64,000 nt of DNA from Nitratireductor sp. ZSWI3 (GTDB lineage: Bacteria > Pseudomonadota > Alphaproteobacteria > Rhizobiales > Rhizobiaceae). Below the pieces are notes generated by a model, which saw nothing but the letters and a program-made list of their open reading frames with translations, had not been told where the DNA came from and searched no databases. The stretch spans positions 1 to 64,000 of the forward strand of contig NZ_JANKOF010000017.1 of NCBI RefSeq assembly GCF_024655565.1. Direction: 5' to 3'. Below, one piece after another: positions 48,130 to 57,489 of this stretch. Every line of letters starts with the position of its first letter. The stretch's first letter is position 1. The translations under genes and the position numbers were made by a program.

Positions 48130-49538
48130 GCGGTGCCCTGGCGGTCCTCGACCTCGGCAAGACGAACTCGAAACTGTTCGTCTTCGCGCCGGACGGCGCG
48201 CTGCTCGACGAACGCCGGACGAAGCCCGAATGGAAGACGTTCCACGGCAGGAGCGTCCTCGACGAGAAGCGCCTTGCCGCCTGGATCGAGGAGGCGCTTG
48301 CCGACGTCACCGCCGCATATGGCGTGACAGGGCTGATGATCTCGGCGCATGGCTGCACCTTCGCCCTCGTCGGCGGCGCGGGCCTGCTTCATCCGATCCT
48401 CGATTACGAACAGGAGATACCTGAGGCGGTCGCTGCCGTCATCGATCCCCAATTGCCCGATTTTTCGGAAACCTACACGCCCTGGCTGCCGCTCGGCTTC
48501 GCCATCGCCCGGCACATTCACTGGCTCGAGACGGAAGAGCCGGAAACGTTCGCCGCCACCGAGGCGATCCTCTGCTATCCGCAGTACTGGGTGTGGCGCT
48601 TCACCGGGCGCCGGTTGTCGGAATGGTCTTATCTCGGCGCCCACAGCCAGCTCTGGGCACCGCTCAGGCGGGATTTCAGCTCACTGGTCGACAGGCTCGG
48701 CTGGCGAAGGAGGTTTCCCCCGCTCGCGCCGGCCGGCGCCATCGTCGGCCGCACCGATGTCACGCTTGCCGACGGCACGACGCGCAGCATCGCCGTGCAC
48801 AACGGCGTTCACGATTCCAACGCGGCGCTCGCCTATTACCGCATGACCGGGCTGACCGGCTTCACCCTGGTCTCCACCGGCACCTGGGTCATCATCATCA
48901 ATCTCGACTGCCCGTTGAACGAGCTGGACGGCGCCCGCGACATGATCGCCAACGTCACCGTCGAGGGCGAGCCTGCCCCCTCGCTCCGCTTCATGGGCGG
49001 ACGCGAATACGACGTGATCAGCGAGGGCTGGAGCGAACCGATCCCGCAGGCCGCCGTCGAGCGGGTCATCGCGCGCGGCATCTTCGCCATGCCCTCCTGG
49101 GCGGCGGGCGGCCCCTTTCCCGAGACGACGGGCCACATCGTCGGCGGCGACGTTTCCGGCGAGGAGCGCGCCGCCGTCGCCGCCCTCTACGTGGTCATGA
49201 TGACCGACCTGTCGCTCGACCTCATCCATTCCGACAATCTCCTGGTCGTCGACGGCGGGCTGGCGCGGATCGATCTCTTCATCCGCATGCTGGCGCAGCT
49301 GCGCCCGGCGCAGACGGTGGTCCGCTCGATGATGAGCGAAGGTTCGGCGACGGGCGCCGCGGCGCTCGCCTTCGACAGTCTCGGCCTGGCACCGTTCAAG
49401 GACGAGACCGTTCCCGTCGCGGCAAGCCGTGTTTCAGGGCTCGAAACCTATCGCCTGCACTGGCGGGCGATGGCGCAGGAAGCCCGCGCGACGGCGCGGG
49501 CAGGGACGGGCACGGTCGCCAAGGGGGTGGGAGCATGA
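48126..49538 (+). CDS. rhaK: FGGY-family carbohydrate kinase, probable rhamnulokinase RhaK
   Basis: This 470-residue kinase of the FGGY family contains the ATP-binding N-terminal motif AVLDLGKTNSKLFVF and the catalytic Asp region VHNGVHDSNAALAYY. The STGTWVI phosphate loop and LLVVDGGLARIDLF are also present. Its place directly after rhaR and before the transporter ATPase supports rhizobial rhaK (L-rhamnulose to L-rhamnulose-1-phosphate). The start is GTG at 48126, overlapping the rhaR stop. A second FGGY kinase further down leaves some doubt about which is the true rhamnulokinase. Confidence 0.82.
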   Translation: MSGALAVLDLGKTNSKLFVFAPDGALLDERRTKPEWKTFHGRSVLDEKRLAAWIEEALADVTAAYGVTGLMISAHGCTFALVGGAGLLHPILDYEQEIPEAVAAVIDPQLPDFSETYTPWLPLGFAIARHIHWLETEEPETFAATEAILCYPQYWVWRFTGRRLSEWSYLGAHSQLWAPLRRDFSSLVDRLGWRRRFPPLAPAGAIVGRTDVTLADGTTRSIAVHNGVHDSNAALAYYRMTGLTGFTLVSTGTWVIIINLDCPLNELDGARDMIANVTVEGEPAPSLRFMGGREYDVISEGWSEPIPQAAVERVIARGIFAMPSWAAGGPFPETTGHIVGGDVSGEERAAVAALYVVMMTDLSLDLIHSDNLLVVDGGLARIDLFIRMLAQLRPAQTVVRSMMSEGSATGAAALAFDSLGLAPFKDETVPVAASRVSGLETYRLHWRAMAQEARATARAGTGTVAKGVGA

Positions 49539-51058
49539 GCGATACGACCCCCTATGTCAGCCTGAAGGGCATGTCGAAATCCTTCATCGGCATCAAGGTG
49601 CTCAAGGACGTGGATTTCGACGTGCGGCCCGGCGAGGTGCATGCCCTGCTCGGCGAGAACGGGGCCGGCAAGTCGACGCTCATCAAGATGATGTCGGGGC
49701 TCTACACGCCCGATGCGGGCACCTTCACCGTCGGCGGCGAAGAGGTGAAGTTCTCGTCGACGCGCGATGCGGCCGCCAAGGGCATCGCCACGGTCTATCA
49801 GGAACTGCTCCTGTTTCCGGAACTGTCGGTCGCCGAGAACGTGTTCCTCGGCAACTATCCGCGCACGGCCGCCGGCATCATCGACTGGGCCGAGGTGCGC
49901 CGCCGCACCCGCGACCTGCTCGACCAGCTCGACAGCCCCGAGCTCGACGGCGACGCCAAGGTGCTGACGCTCTCGGTCGCCCAGCGCCAGCGCGTCGAGA
50001 TCGCCAAGGCGCTGAGCAAGGACGCCCGCATCCTGATCATGGACGAGCCGACCGCCTCGCTGGTCGAGTCCGACGTGCAAAGGCTGATGGAGGTGGTCAG
50101 GCAGTTGCGCGCACGCGGCGTCGGCATTGTCTATGTCAGCCATCGCCTGCCGGAGATCTTCGCGCTCGCCGATCGGGTCACCGTGCTGCGCGACGGCGCC
50201 CATGTCGCCACCCGAAACATCGAGGAGGTCGACGAGCAGCAGCTCGTCTCCATGATGGTCGGCCGGCCGATCGACAGCCTGTTTCCGAAGGCCGAGGCGA
50301 AGATCGGCGAACCGGTCCTGGAGGTGAAGAGCCTCAATCACGGCCGTCAGGTGCGCGACATTTCCTTCACGCTCCGGCGCGGCGAGATCCTCGGCATCGC
50401 CGGCCTCGTCGGCAGCGGCCGCACCGAGCTGGCGCTGACGCTGTTCGGGATGACGCCGGCGACCTCCGGCGAGATCCTGATGGAGGGAAGACCCGTGCGC
50501 ATCACGTCGCCGCGGCAGGCGCGCGACCTCGGCATCGCCTATGTGCCGGAGGATCGAGGCTTGCAGGGGCTGGTGAAGGCCATGGCCATCCGCAAGAACG
50601 TCTCGATGGCGACGATGGAGCGCCTGTCGTCCGGCATCTTCATCAAGGCCGGTGCCGAGGCCCGGCGGGCGCTCGAGGCGGTGAAGCGGCTGAGCATCCG
50701 CTGCCGCGACATCGCACAGCCGGTCGGCGAGCTGTCGGGCGGCAATCAGCAGAAGGTCGTGATCGCCAAATGGCTGGAGACCGTCCCGAAAGTGCTGATC
50801 CTCGACGAGCCGACGCGCGGCGTCGATGTCGGCGCCAAGGCCGAGATCCACACCATCATGGGGGAGCTGGTGAAGCAGGGCGTGGCAATATTGATGATTT
50901 CCAGCGAGCTGCCGGAGGTGCTCGGCATGAGCGACCGGATCCTGGTGATGAGCGGCGGCGGCATCACCGGCGAGATCGACCGCACCGAGGCGACGCCCGA
51001 GCGGGTCGGCGCGGCGATGACGGCGCACCGCAACGGCATCGAGGAGGCGGTTCGATGA
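49535..51058 (+). CDS. rhaT: rhamnose ABC transporter ATP-binding protein (dual nucleotide-binding domains)
   Basis: This sugar transporter ATPase of the CUT2 type, 507 residues, has two fused ABC domains. Domain 1: Walker A GENGAGKSTL, Walker B ILIMDEPTASL. Domain 2: signature LSGGNQQKVVIAKWL and Walker B VLILDEPTRGVD, with the usual degenerate Walker A (GLVGSGRTEL). It overlaps rhaK by ATGA and the first permease by ATGA. It energises sugar import through the two permeases that follow. Confidence 0.9.
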   Translation: MSDTTPYVSLKGMSKSFIGIKVLKDVDFDVRPGEVHALLGENGAGKSTLIKMMSGLYTPDAGTFTVGGEEVKFSSTRDAAAKGIATVYQELLLFPELSVAENVFLGNYPRTAAGIIDWAEVRRRTRDLLDQLDSPELDGDAKVLTLSVAQRQRVEIAKALSKDARILIMDEPTASLVESDVQRLMEVVRQLRARGVGIVYVSHRLPEIFALADRVTVLRDGAHVATRNIEEVDEQQLVSMMVGRPIDSLFPKAEAKIGEPVLEVKSLNHGRQVRDISFTLRRGEILGIAGLVGSGRTELALTLFGMTPATSGEILMEGRPVRITSPRQARDLGIAYVPEDRGLQGLVKAMAIRKNVSMATMERLSSGIFIKAGAEARRALEAVKRLSIRCRDIAQPVGELSGGNQQKVVIAKWLETVPKVLILDEPTRGVDVGAKAEIHTIMGELVKQGVAILMISSELPEVLGMSDRILVMSGGGITGEIDRTEATPERVGAAMTAHRNGIEEAVR

Positions 51059-52056
51059 CGGCGATGGTCGACCTGCCCCCGGTCCGCTCCCGGACAGGGC
51101 TCCAGCGCCAGGGTTTCATCCGGCGCCTGTTTTCCGAATACGGACAGGAAATCATCGTCCTCTCGGCAATCCTCGTCCTTTTCGTGGTCGTGACCCTCAT
51201 CAATCCGCGCTTCATCAGCGCCAACAACCTGACCACGATCTTTTCGGGCAATGCCTATATCGCGGTCGCCGCGATCGGCATGGCGATGATCATCGTGACG
51301 GGGCATATCGACGTGTCGGTGGGGGCGCTGATCGGCGTCCTGGCGACGATTTCGGGCACGCTGGCGGTGGCCGGCTATCCGATCTGGTTCGCCTGGCTCG
51401 CCCCCGTCGTGGTCGGCATGGCGATCAACGCGGTCATCGGCATCCTCGTCGCCTATGCGCGCATCCCCTCCATCGTCGTCACGCTGGGGGCGCTGTCCAT
51501 CCTGCGCGGCGGGCTGATCAGCGTCACCGGCGGCACCTGGATCACCGACCTGCCGCCGGACTTCCTGATCGCCCAGAAGCGGCTCCTCGGCTTTCCCGTT
51601 CCCCTGCTCGTCATGGTGGCGCTGACCGTTCTGGCCGCGCTCTGGATGCGCTACACCGCCTTCGGCCGCTCCCTCTATGCAATCGGCGGGAACGCCGAGG
51701 CGGCCCTTGCAACGGGCATCCCGATCGCCCGGCGCACCGTCGCCGTGTTCGCCATCCATGGCGCCTTCGCCGGCCTCGCGACCATCCTCTTCGCCACGCA
51801 ATTGCAGGTGATCCAGTCGACCGTGCCGCCCAACCTCGAACTGACGGTGATCACCGCCGCGGTCATCGGCGGCGTGTCGATCCTCGGCGGTACGGGAACC
51901 GTGATCGGCTCGACGCTGGCGACGATCCTGTTTGCGACCATCGGCTCGGCGCTGATCTTCGTCAATGTTTCGGCCTACTGGCTGCGCGCCGTGATCGGCC
52001 TTCTGATCCTGGCGACGGTGCTCGCCGACATGCTGCGCCGGCGCGGCAGAGGCTGA
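51055..52056 (+). CDS. rhaP: rhamnose ABC transporter permease 1
   Basis: This CUT2 sugar permease has 333 residues and about ten hydrophobic helices. The BPD_transp_2 family segment GMAMIIVTGHIDVSVGALIG and AIGGNAEAALATGIP are present. ATGA overlap links it to the ATPase. One of two non-identical permeases, as in the rhizobial rhaP/rhaQ pair. Confidence 0.88.
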   Translation: MTAMVDLPPVRSRTGLQRQGFIRRLFSEYGQEIIVLSAILVLFVVVTLINPRFISANNLTTIFSGNAYIAVAAIGMAMIIVTGHIDVSVGALIGVLATISGTLAVAGYPIWFAWLAPVVVGMAINAVIGILVAYARIPSIVVTLGALSILRGGLISVTGGTWITDLPPDFLIAQKRLLGFPVPLLVMVALTVLAALWMRYTAFGRSLYAIGGNAEAALATGIPIARRTVAVFAIHGAFAGLATILFATQLQVIQSTVPPNLELTVITAAVIGGVSILGGTGTVIGSTLATILFATIGSALIFVNVSAYWLRAVIGLLILATVLADMLRRRGRG

Positions 52057-52066
52057 GGGCGGACCG

Positions 52067-53014
52067 ATGGCTTTGAGATCCCTGATCCGTCACGAGACCT
52101 TCCTGGCCCTGCTGCTGGTGATCGTCCTGTTCGTGCTGTCCCAGCAGTCGGACCGCTTCTTCACCGTCGGAAACCTGCTCAACCAGGGCCGGCTCATGAC
52201 CGAGGTCGGGCTGATCGCCATCGCCATGACCTTCGTGATCGCCACCGGCGGCATCGATCTCTCCGTCGGGTCGATCCTCGGTTTGTCGGCGATCCTGACC
52301 GGCGTGTTCTGGCAGAATGCCGGCCTGCCGCTGCCATTTGCGGCTGCCGGTGCGATCGCCGTCGGGACGCTGGCCGGCTTCGCCAACGGCGTCATCATCA
52401 CGCGCTTTCGCGTGCCGCCGCTGATCGCCACGCTGGCGACGCTGGCGCTCTATCGCGGCCTTGCCGAGGGCATCAGCCAGGCGCGTTCGGTGCGCGGCTA
52501 TCCCGAATGGTTCTACCTTCTCGGCCAGCGCGACGTGCTGGGCGTGCCGACGCAGCTCTGGATCCTGATCCTCGCGGCCGTCGTCGCCTCCATCATCCTC
52601 GCCTACACCACCTGGGGGCGCACGGTCTATGCCGTGGGCTCGAACGAAGTCGCCAGCCGCTTCTCCGGCCTTGCGGTCGAGAAGACCAAGCTCGCCCTCT
52701 ACACGGCCTCCGGCTTCGCCGCCTCGGTGGCGGCGGTGATCTTCGTCTCGCGCGTGTCGACCACCCGGTCGGACATGGGCAGCGGCATCGAACTCGACGC
52801 GATCACCGCCGTGGTGCTGGGCGGCACGTCGATCTTCGGCGGCCGCGGAACCATCGTCGGCACGATGATCGGCCTCTGCCTCATCCAGGCACTGAAGAAC
52901 GGGCTGTCGCTCGCCGGCGTCAAGGGCGACGGCACGATCATGCTCATCGGCGCCGTGCTCATCCTGGCGATCCTCGCCAGCAATCTCTTCGAGAGGAGCG
53001 GCACTCGAACCTAG
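52067..53014 (+). CDS. rhaQ: rhamnose ABC transporter permease 2
   Basis: This second CUT2 permease has 315 residues with hydrophobic helices throughout. Family segments AMTFVIATGGIDLSVGSILGL and AVGSNEVASRFSGLAVE are visible. It lies 10 bases after the first permease gene. Together they should form the heterodimeric channel used by the dual-domain ATPase. Confidence 0.88.
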   Translation: MALRSLIRHETFLALLLVIVLFVLSQQSDRFFTVGNLLNQGRLMTEVGLIAIAMTFVIATGGIDLSVGSILGLSAILTGVFWQNAGLPLPFAAAGAIAVGTLAGFANGVIITRFRVPPLIATLATLALYRGLAEGISQARSVRGYPEWFYLLGQRDVLGVPTQLWILILAAVVASIILAYTTWGRTVYAVGSNEVASRFSGLAVEKTKLALYTASGFAASVAAVIFVSRVSTTRSDMGSGIELDAITAVVLGGTSIFGGRGTIVGTMIGLCLIQALKNGLSLAGVKGDGTIMLIGAVLILAILASNLFERSGTRT

Positions 53015-53074
53015 GGAGAAGAAGCGTCCTTCACTGCCGCTCAAAAGTGTCCGGACGATCATTTGGAGGATGAA

Positions 53075-54181
53075 ATGCGTAACGTGGTATTCTCTGCGCT
53101 CCTGGCGTTGTCCTTCTCGACAAGCCTCAGCCACGCCCAGTCGGCATGGACGGGAGCCGACGACCTGCCGACCAATCCGCTGGCCTGCGACGCGACGCCG
53201 GCGACACCTGCCGCTGCGGACTACGACGGCGGGCAGCCGACCAACGCACCCGACCGGAAGGGCAAGACGATCAAGGTGGTCGACGTGCCGAAGCTCGTCG
53301 GCATCGGCTATTTCAACGCCACCTCGAAGGGCATTGCCGATGCGGCCGCCGAAATGGGCACGATGGATGCCAAGACGGACGGTCCGAGCAAGGCCAATAT
53401 CGACGACCAGATCACGCTGATCGACAACTACATCACCAGCGGCGTCGACGGCATCCTCTTTGCCGCCAACGATCCGGTCGCCATCGCGCCGGTGCTGAAG
53501 AAGGCGCTCGCCGCCGGCATCAACGTCGTCGGCTATGACGCCAATTCCACGCCGGACGCCCGCCAGTGGTTCGTCAACCAGGCGGAGTTCAACGGCATCG
53601 CCAAGGCGATGGTCGATTCGATGGCGGCCGAGATCGGCGAGGACGGCGCCTTCGCCATCGTCACCTCGACCTTCACGACGCCCAACCAGGCACGCTGGAT
53701 CGCCGAGATGCAGGCCTACCAGGCCAAATGCCATCCGGACATGAAATGGCTGGAGACGGTCGAGGCGCAGGAAGACAACATCCTGTCGTTCAACCAGTCC
53801 AACACGCTGATCAACAAATATGGCGACGAGCTCAAGGGCATCTTCGGCATGACCAGCGTGGCGACGCCGGCCGCCGCCGACGCCGTGACGCAGGCCGGCA
53901 AATGCGGCAGCATCGCCGTCGTCGGCCTCGCCACGCCGAACGCCATGAAGCCATACGTCGCCTCCGACTGCGTGAAGTCGGTGGTGCTGTGGAACCCGGT
54001 CGACCTCGGCTATGCCGCCGCCTATGTGCTGCGCGCTGCCGCCGACGGCACGCTGACGCCCGGTGCCACCTCGGTCAGCGCCGGCAAGCTGGGCGACCTT
54101 TCCGTCATCAACGGCTCGGAGATCCTGCTCGGCGCGCCGACGATCTTCACCAAGGACAACATCAACGACTTCGACTTCTGA
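53075..54181 (+). CDS. rhaS: rhamnose ABC transporter solute-binding protein (LsrB/RhaS type)
   Basis: This periplasmic sugar-binding protein (Peripla_BP_4) has 368 residues and a Sec signal (VVFSALLALSFSTSLSHA). Motifs include IDDQITLIDNYITSGVDGILFAANDP and NVVGYDANSTPDARQWFV. The start at 53075 follows TTGGAGGA; an ATG at 53063 is less likely. LsrB-type autoinducer-2 proteins share this fold, so a non-rhamnose ligand is possible, but it sits in the middle of the rhamnose genes. In the rhizobial locus rhaS precedes the ATPase, whereas here it follows the permeases. Confidence 0.82.
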   Translation: MRNVVFSALLALSFSTSLSHAQSAWTGADDLPTNPLACDATPATPAAADYDGGQPTNAPDRKGKTIKVVDVPKLVGIGYFNATSKGIADAAAEMGTMDAKTDGPSKANIDDQITLIDNYITSGVDGILFAANDPVAIAPVLKKALAAGINVVGYDANSTPDARQWFVNQAEFNGIAKAMVDSMAAEIGEDGAFAIVTSTFTTPNQARWIAEMQAYQAKCHPDMKWLETVEAQEDNILSFNQSNTLINKYGDELKGIFGMTSVATPAAADAVTQAGKCGSIAVVGLATPNAMKPYVASDCVKSVVLWNPVDLGYAAAYVLRAAADGTLTPGATSVSAGKLGDLSVINGSEILLGAPTIFTKDNINDFDF

Positions 54182-54270
54182 AGTCTTTCGGGGAGACGCG
54201 CGGTGCGTCTCCCTCATCACCGCATGCCTGGACACCGGACGCATCGGGGTCGAACGAAAGGATCGCCTTC

Positions 54271-55338
54271 ATGTCGGAAACAATCGACCGGCAGGCTGAA
54301 CTCGCCCAGCTCAAAGCCGTGTCGGCCAAGATCGGCAGCGATCCCCTCCTGACGCAAGGTGCCGGCGGCAACACCTCGCTCAAGGTCGGCGATACGCTGT
54401 GGATCAAGGCGTCCGGCACGTGGCTCGCCGACGCCATGCGGCGGGACATCATGGTGCCGGTGGAGATGGCACCGCTGATCGCGGCGGTGGAAGCCGTCGA
54501 TCCGATCGCCGAAGAGGCGCATCGCTTCACCGTCGCGGCACTGAACACGTGCGGCCTTCGCCCTTCGATCGAGACCACCGTGCATGCCCTGTTGCCGCAG
54601 CGCGTCGTGCTGCATGTGCACTGCGTCGACACCATCGCCTTCGCCGTGCGCACAGACTGCGTCGACCAGATCACGCCCCGCCTGGCGGGCCTCAACTGGG
54701 CCTATGTTCCCTACGCACGGCCCGGCCTGCCGCTGGCGCTGGCCATCTGCGACCATCGCCAACAGCGCCCGGACGTCCTGGTGCTGGCCAACCACGGGCT
54801 CGTCGTGGCCGCCGAGACGGTCGCCGCGGCACAGGCCCTGCTCGACGACGTCAAGACGCGGCTGAGGGCCGCGCCCCGCGCTACTCCGGGCGCAGATGCC
54901 GACCGGCTCGCAGCACTGGCCGCCGGATCGGCATTCCGCCTGCCGGACACCGAGACCGCCCACGGCGTCGCCCTCGATCCCGTGAGCACGGCCCTGGCGG
55001 CGCGCGGAAGCCTCTATCCCGATCACGTCATCTTTCTCGGCGCAGGCTCCGTCATCGCGCGTGACGGAGAGGATGTCGCTAAGGTCGTCGAGCGCGTCGG
55101 GACCGCACCGGCCTCGATCCTGTTTCCCAGCCTCGGCGTTCTCATGCGCGGCGATGCACCGCCCAATGCGGATGCGATGGCACGGTGTCTCGCCGACGTC
55201 GCCGCGCGCGTTCCGGCCGATGCCCCGATACGCGTGCTGACACCGCAGGAGCACCATCAACTGACCGACTGGGACGCGGAGAAATATCGCCAGGAGCTGG
55301 CCCGCAAGGCCGCAGCCGACACGGCGAAGATCACCTGA
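54271..55338 (+). CDS. class II aldolase/adducin family protein, RhaD-aldolase-like without SDR
   Basis: This class II aldolase of 355 residues resembles the aldolase half of RhaD but has no SDR domain. Its zinc ligands are HVHCVDTIAFAV (H-x-H) and LANHGLVVAAE. N-terminal GAGGNTSLKVGDTLWIKASGTWL is the family's phosphate/substrate loop. It lies between the binding-protein gene and a second FGGY kinase (4-base gap), so it may handle a phosphorylated sugar made by that kinase. Its substrate is unknown. Confidence 0.8.
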   Translation: MSETIDRQAELAQLKAVSAKIGSDPLLTQGAGGNTSLKVGDTLWIKASGTWLADAMRRDIMVPVEMAPLIAAVEAVDPIAEEAHRFTVAALNTCGLRPSIETTVHALLPQRVVLHVHCVDTIAFAVRTDCVDQITPRLAGLNWAYVPYARPGLPLALAICDHRQQRPDVLVLANHGLVVAAETVAAAQALLDDVKTRLRAAPRATPGADADRLAALAAGSAFRLPDTETAHGVALDPVSTALAARGSLYPDHVIFLGAGSVIARDGEDVAKVVERVGTAPASILFPSLGVLMRGDAPPNADAMARCLADVAARVPADAPIRVLTPQEHHQLTDWDAEKYRQELARKAAADTAKIT

Positions 55339-55342
55339 CCCC

Positions 55343-56623
55343 ATGCGTGAGACCCTCGCCATCGGCATCGATCTCGGCACCTCCGGCGCACGCGCCGTGG
55401 CCATGACGCCGGAGCGCCGGATCGTCGCGCGGGCTGCCGCGCGGTTCGCCGATCTCGGCGCCGACCCGCGGGCACCAGGCGATTGGTGGCAGGCGGTCGA
55501 AACCGCACTCGGCGGCGTGCTCGACGCCGTCGACAAAACCTGCGTCAGGGCCGTCTCGGTCGACGCCACATCCGGCACGCTGCTCGCCGTCGATCAACGG
55601 GGAACGCCGATCGCCCCAGCGCTGATGTATGACGACAGGAGCGCCGATGCATCGCTGCTCACCCGCATCGCACCGCTCATTCCCCAGCAGAGCGCCGCGC
55701 ACGGTGCGACCTCGGGCCTCGTGAAAGCACTGGCTTTGCAGGCGGTGCCGGGCGTCGAGCGGATCCTGCACCAGGCGGACTGGATCGCCGGCCGCCTCAC
55801 CGGCGACTACGGCACGACCGACGAGAACAATGCGCTGAAGACCGGCTACGACCCGCTGGCGCGACGCTGGCCTGCCTGGATGGCCGAGACCGGGTTGAAG
55901 ACCGGTCTGCTGCCCGAGGTGGTGGAGCCCGGCACCCCGCTCGGAAGGTTTGCCGGCCCCATGGCGCGGGCATTCGGCCTTGATCCCGAAGCCATCGTCG
56001 TCGCCGGCACCACCGACGGCTGCGCATCCTTCCTGGCGACGGGCGCCCACACGCCCGGCGACGGCGTCTCGGCCCTCGGCTCGACGCTGACCGTCAAGCT
56101 GCTCGGCGACCGGCCGATCTTCGCACCCGGCTACGGCATCTACAGCCACCGCATCAATGGCATGTGGCTCGCCGGCGGCGCCTCCAACAGCGGCGGCAGG
56201 GTGCTGGCGCATTTCTTTGCCGGCGCGGAGATCGAGCGGCTCTCGGAAAGGATCGATCCGGCCACCGCGACCGGGCTCGACTTCTATCCGCTCCTGGAGC
56301 CGGGCGAGCGCTTTCCCGTGATGGACCGGACCCACCCGCCACGCCTCGAGCCGAGGCCGGCCGACGATGCCGAGTTCCTCAAGGCCATGTTCGAGGGCAT
56401 CGCGGCGATCGAGAAGCTCGGCTACGATCGCCTTGCCGAGCTCGGCGCGCCGCCGCTGCGTTCGATCCGCACCGTCGGCGGCGGCGCCGGCAATCCGGCG
56501 TGGACCCGGATCCGCCAACGGGCGCTCGGCGTGCCGTTCCTGCCGGCGCATTCGGACGAGGCGGCAGCCGGCACTGCGGGCCTTGCCCTGGCGGGTCTGC
56601 GGAGCATGGGAGCCCTTCGATGA
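55343..56623 (+). CDS. second FGGY-family carbohydrate kinase
   Basis: This FGGY kinase has 426 residues, with LAIGIDLGTSGARAVAM (phosphate 1 loop), VSVDATSGTLLAVD, SALGSTLTVKLLG and RTVGGGAGNPAWTRIRQ (adenosine region). It is shorter than, and clearly different from, the rhaK-like kinase at 48126. Candidates are a ribulokinase/xylulokinase-like enzyme for another sugar in the same pathway, or the true rhamnulokinase. ATGA overlap couples it to the HAD gene. Confidence 0.84.
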   Translation: MRETLAIGIDLGTSGARAVAMTPERRIVARAAARFADLGADPRAPGDWWQAVETALGGVLDAVDKTCVRAVSVDATSGTLLAVDQRGTPIAPALMYDDRSADASLLTRIAPLIPQQSAAHGATSGLVKALALQAVPGVERILHQADWIAGRLTGDYGTTDENNALKTGYDPLARRWPAWMAETGLKTGLLPEVVEPGTPLGRFAGPMARAFGLDPEAIVVAGTTDGCASFLATGAHTPGDGVSALGSTLTVKLLGDRPIFAPGYGIYSHRINGMWLAGGASNSGGRVLAHFFAGAEIERLSERIDPATATGLDFYPLLEPGERFPVMDRTHPPRLEPRPADDAEFLKAMFEGIAAIEKLGYDRLAELGAPPLRSIRTVGGGAGNPAWTRIRQRALGVPFLPAHSDEAAAGTAGLALAGLRSMGALR

Positions 56624-57468
56624 CGGGAGGCGGCACGATGCGCACCCTTTCCGGCGTCCGCGACCTCGCCGAGCGGTTCGACACCTTCGTGCTCGACCAG
56701 TTCGGCGTGCTTCACGACGGCAGCAACCCCTATCCGGGCGCCGTCGAGACGCTGATGCGGCTGAAGGCGGCGGGCAAGACGACGCTGCTTCTGTCGAACT
56801 CCGGCAAACGCTCGGCGCCCAACGAGGCGCGGCTTCGCGGGCTCGGCTTTGCACCCGGCAGTTGGGATCACTTCCTGTCGTCCGGCGAGGTCGCCTGGAG
56901 CCGCCTCAGCCGGTCGCTGTCGACCGGAACCCCGTTGCGCTGCCTGCTCATCGCCCGAGACGGCGACCGCTCGGCGATCGACGGCCTGCCGCTGACGCCG
57001 GCCGAAGGCGGCGCCGATGCCGACATCGTCCTCCTCGCCGCCAGCGAGGCAGACCGGTTCGGCCTCGACCACTACCGCCGCCTGCTCGAGCCGGCGGCGC
57101 AGCGCGGCATCACATGCCTGTGCACGAACCCCGACAAGATCATGCTGACGGCCGACGGCCCACGCTTCGGGGCCGGGCGCATCGCCGAGCTCTATGCCGA
57201 GCTCGGCGGGCCGGTGACCTGGATCGGCAAGCCGTTCCCCGAGATCTACCGCGCCGCGCTCGATCTGCTCGGCGCTCCGGACACCGGCCGCATCGTCTGC
57301 GTCGGCGACAGCGTCGAGCACGACATTGCCGGGGGACGCCGCGCCGGCCTGGCGACCGCGCTGGTCACCACCGGCGTGCTCGCAGCGCGCACGGCGGAGG
57401 AGAAGGCCGCTTTGTTCAGGGACCATGGCGCGACCCCCGATTTTCTGTTGCGGACATTTGCATGGTGA
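56620..57468 (+). CDS. HAD-superfamily class IIA hydrolase, TIGR01459 type
   Basis: This HAD class IIA protein has 282 residues. FVLDQFGVLHDGSNPYPGAVE carries the nucleophile Asp, but the usual second Asp of D-x-D is replaced by Phe, as in TIGR01459 members I recall. Motif II LLLSNSGKR, Lys GKPFPEIYR and motif IV VGDSVEHDIAGG are intact. It may dephosphorylate a sugar phosphate in the locus, perhaps as a repair enzyme. The ATG at 56620 couples to the kinase stop; a second ATG at 56638 has its own GGGAGG site. Confidence 0.82.
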   Translation: MTGGGTMRTLSGVRDLAERFDTFVLDQFGVLHDGSNPYPGAVETLMRLKAAGKTTLLLSNSGKRSAPNEARLRGLGFAPGSWDHFLSSGEVAWSRLSRSLSTGTPLRCLLIARDGDRSAIDGLPLTPAEGGADADIVLLAASEADRFGLDHYRRLLEPAAQRGITCLCTNPDKIMLTADGPRFGAGRIAELYAELGGPVTWIGKPFPEIYRAALDLLGAPDTGRIVCVGDSVEHDIAGGRRAGLATALVTTGVLAARTAEEKAALFRDHGATPDFLLRTFAW

Positions 57469-57489
57469 GGCCGTGCGAAGGAGGATGAG

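Noticed and set aside
53075-54181. Autoinducer-2 (LsrB) binding protein instead of rhamnose binding protein
   Set aside because: The fold is shared, but no lsrK, lsrF or lsrG genes are present and the flanking genes are rhamnose catabolic; AI-2 binding cannot be fully excluded from sequence.
51962-54244. 760-residue antisense frame over the second permease and the binding protein
   Set aside because: It crosses two well-supported genes, has no recognisable motif and is rich in Arg, Gly and Asp as shadow frames here are.
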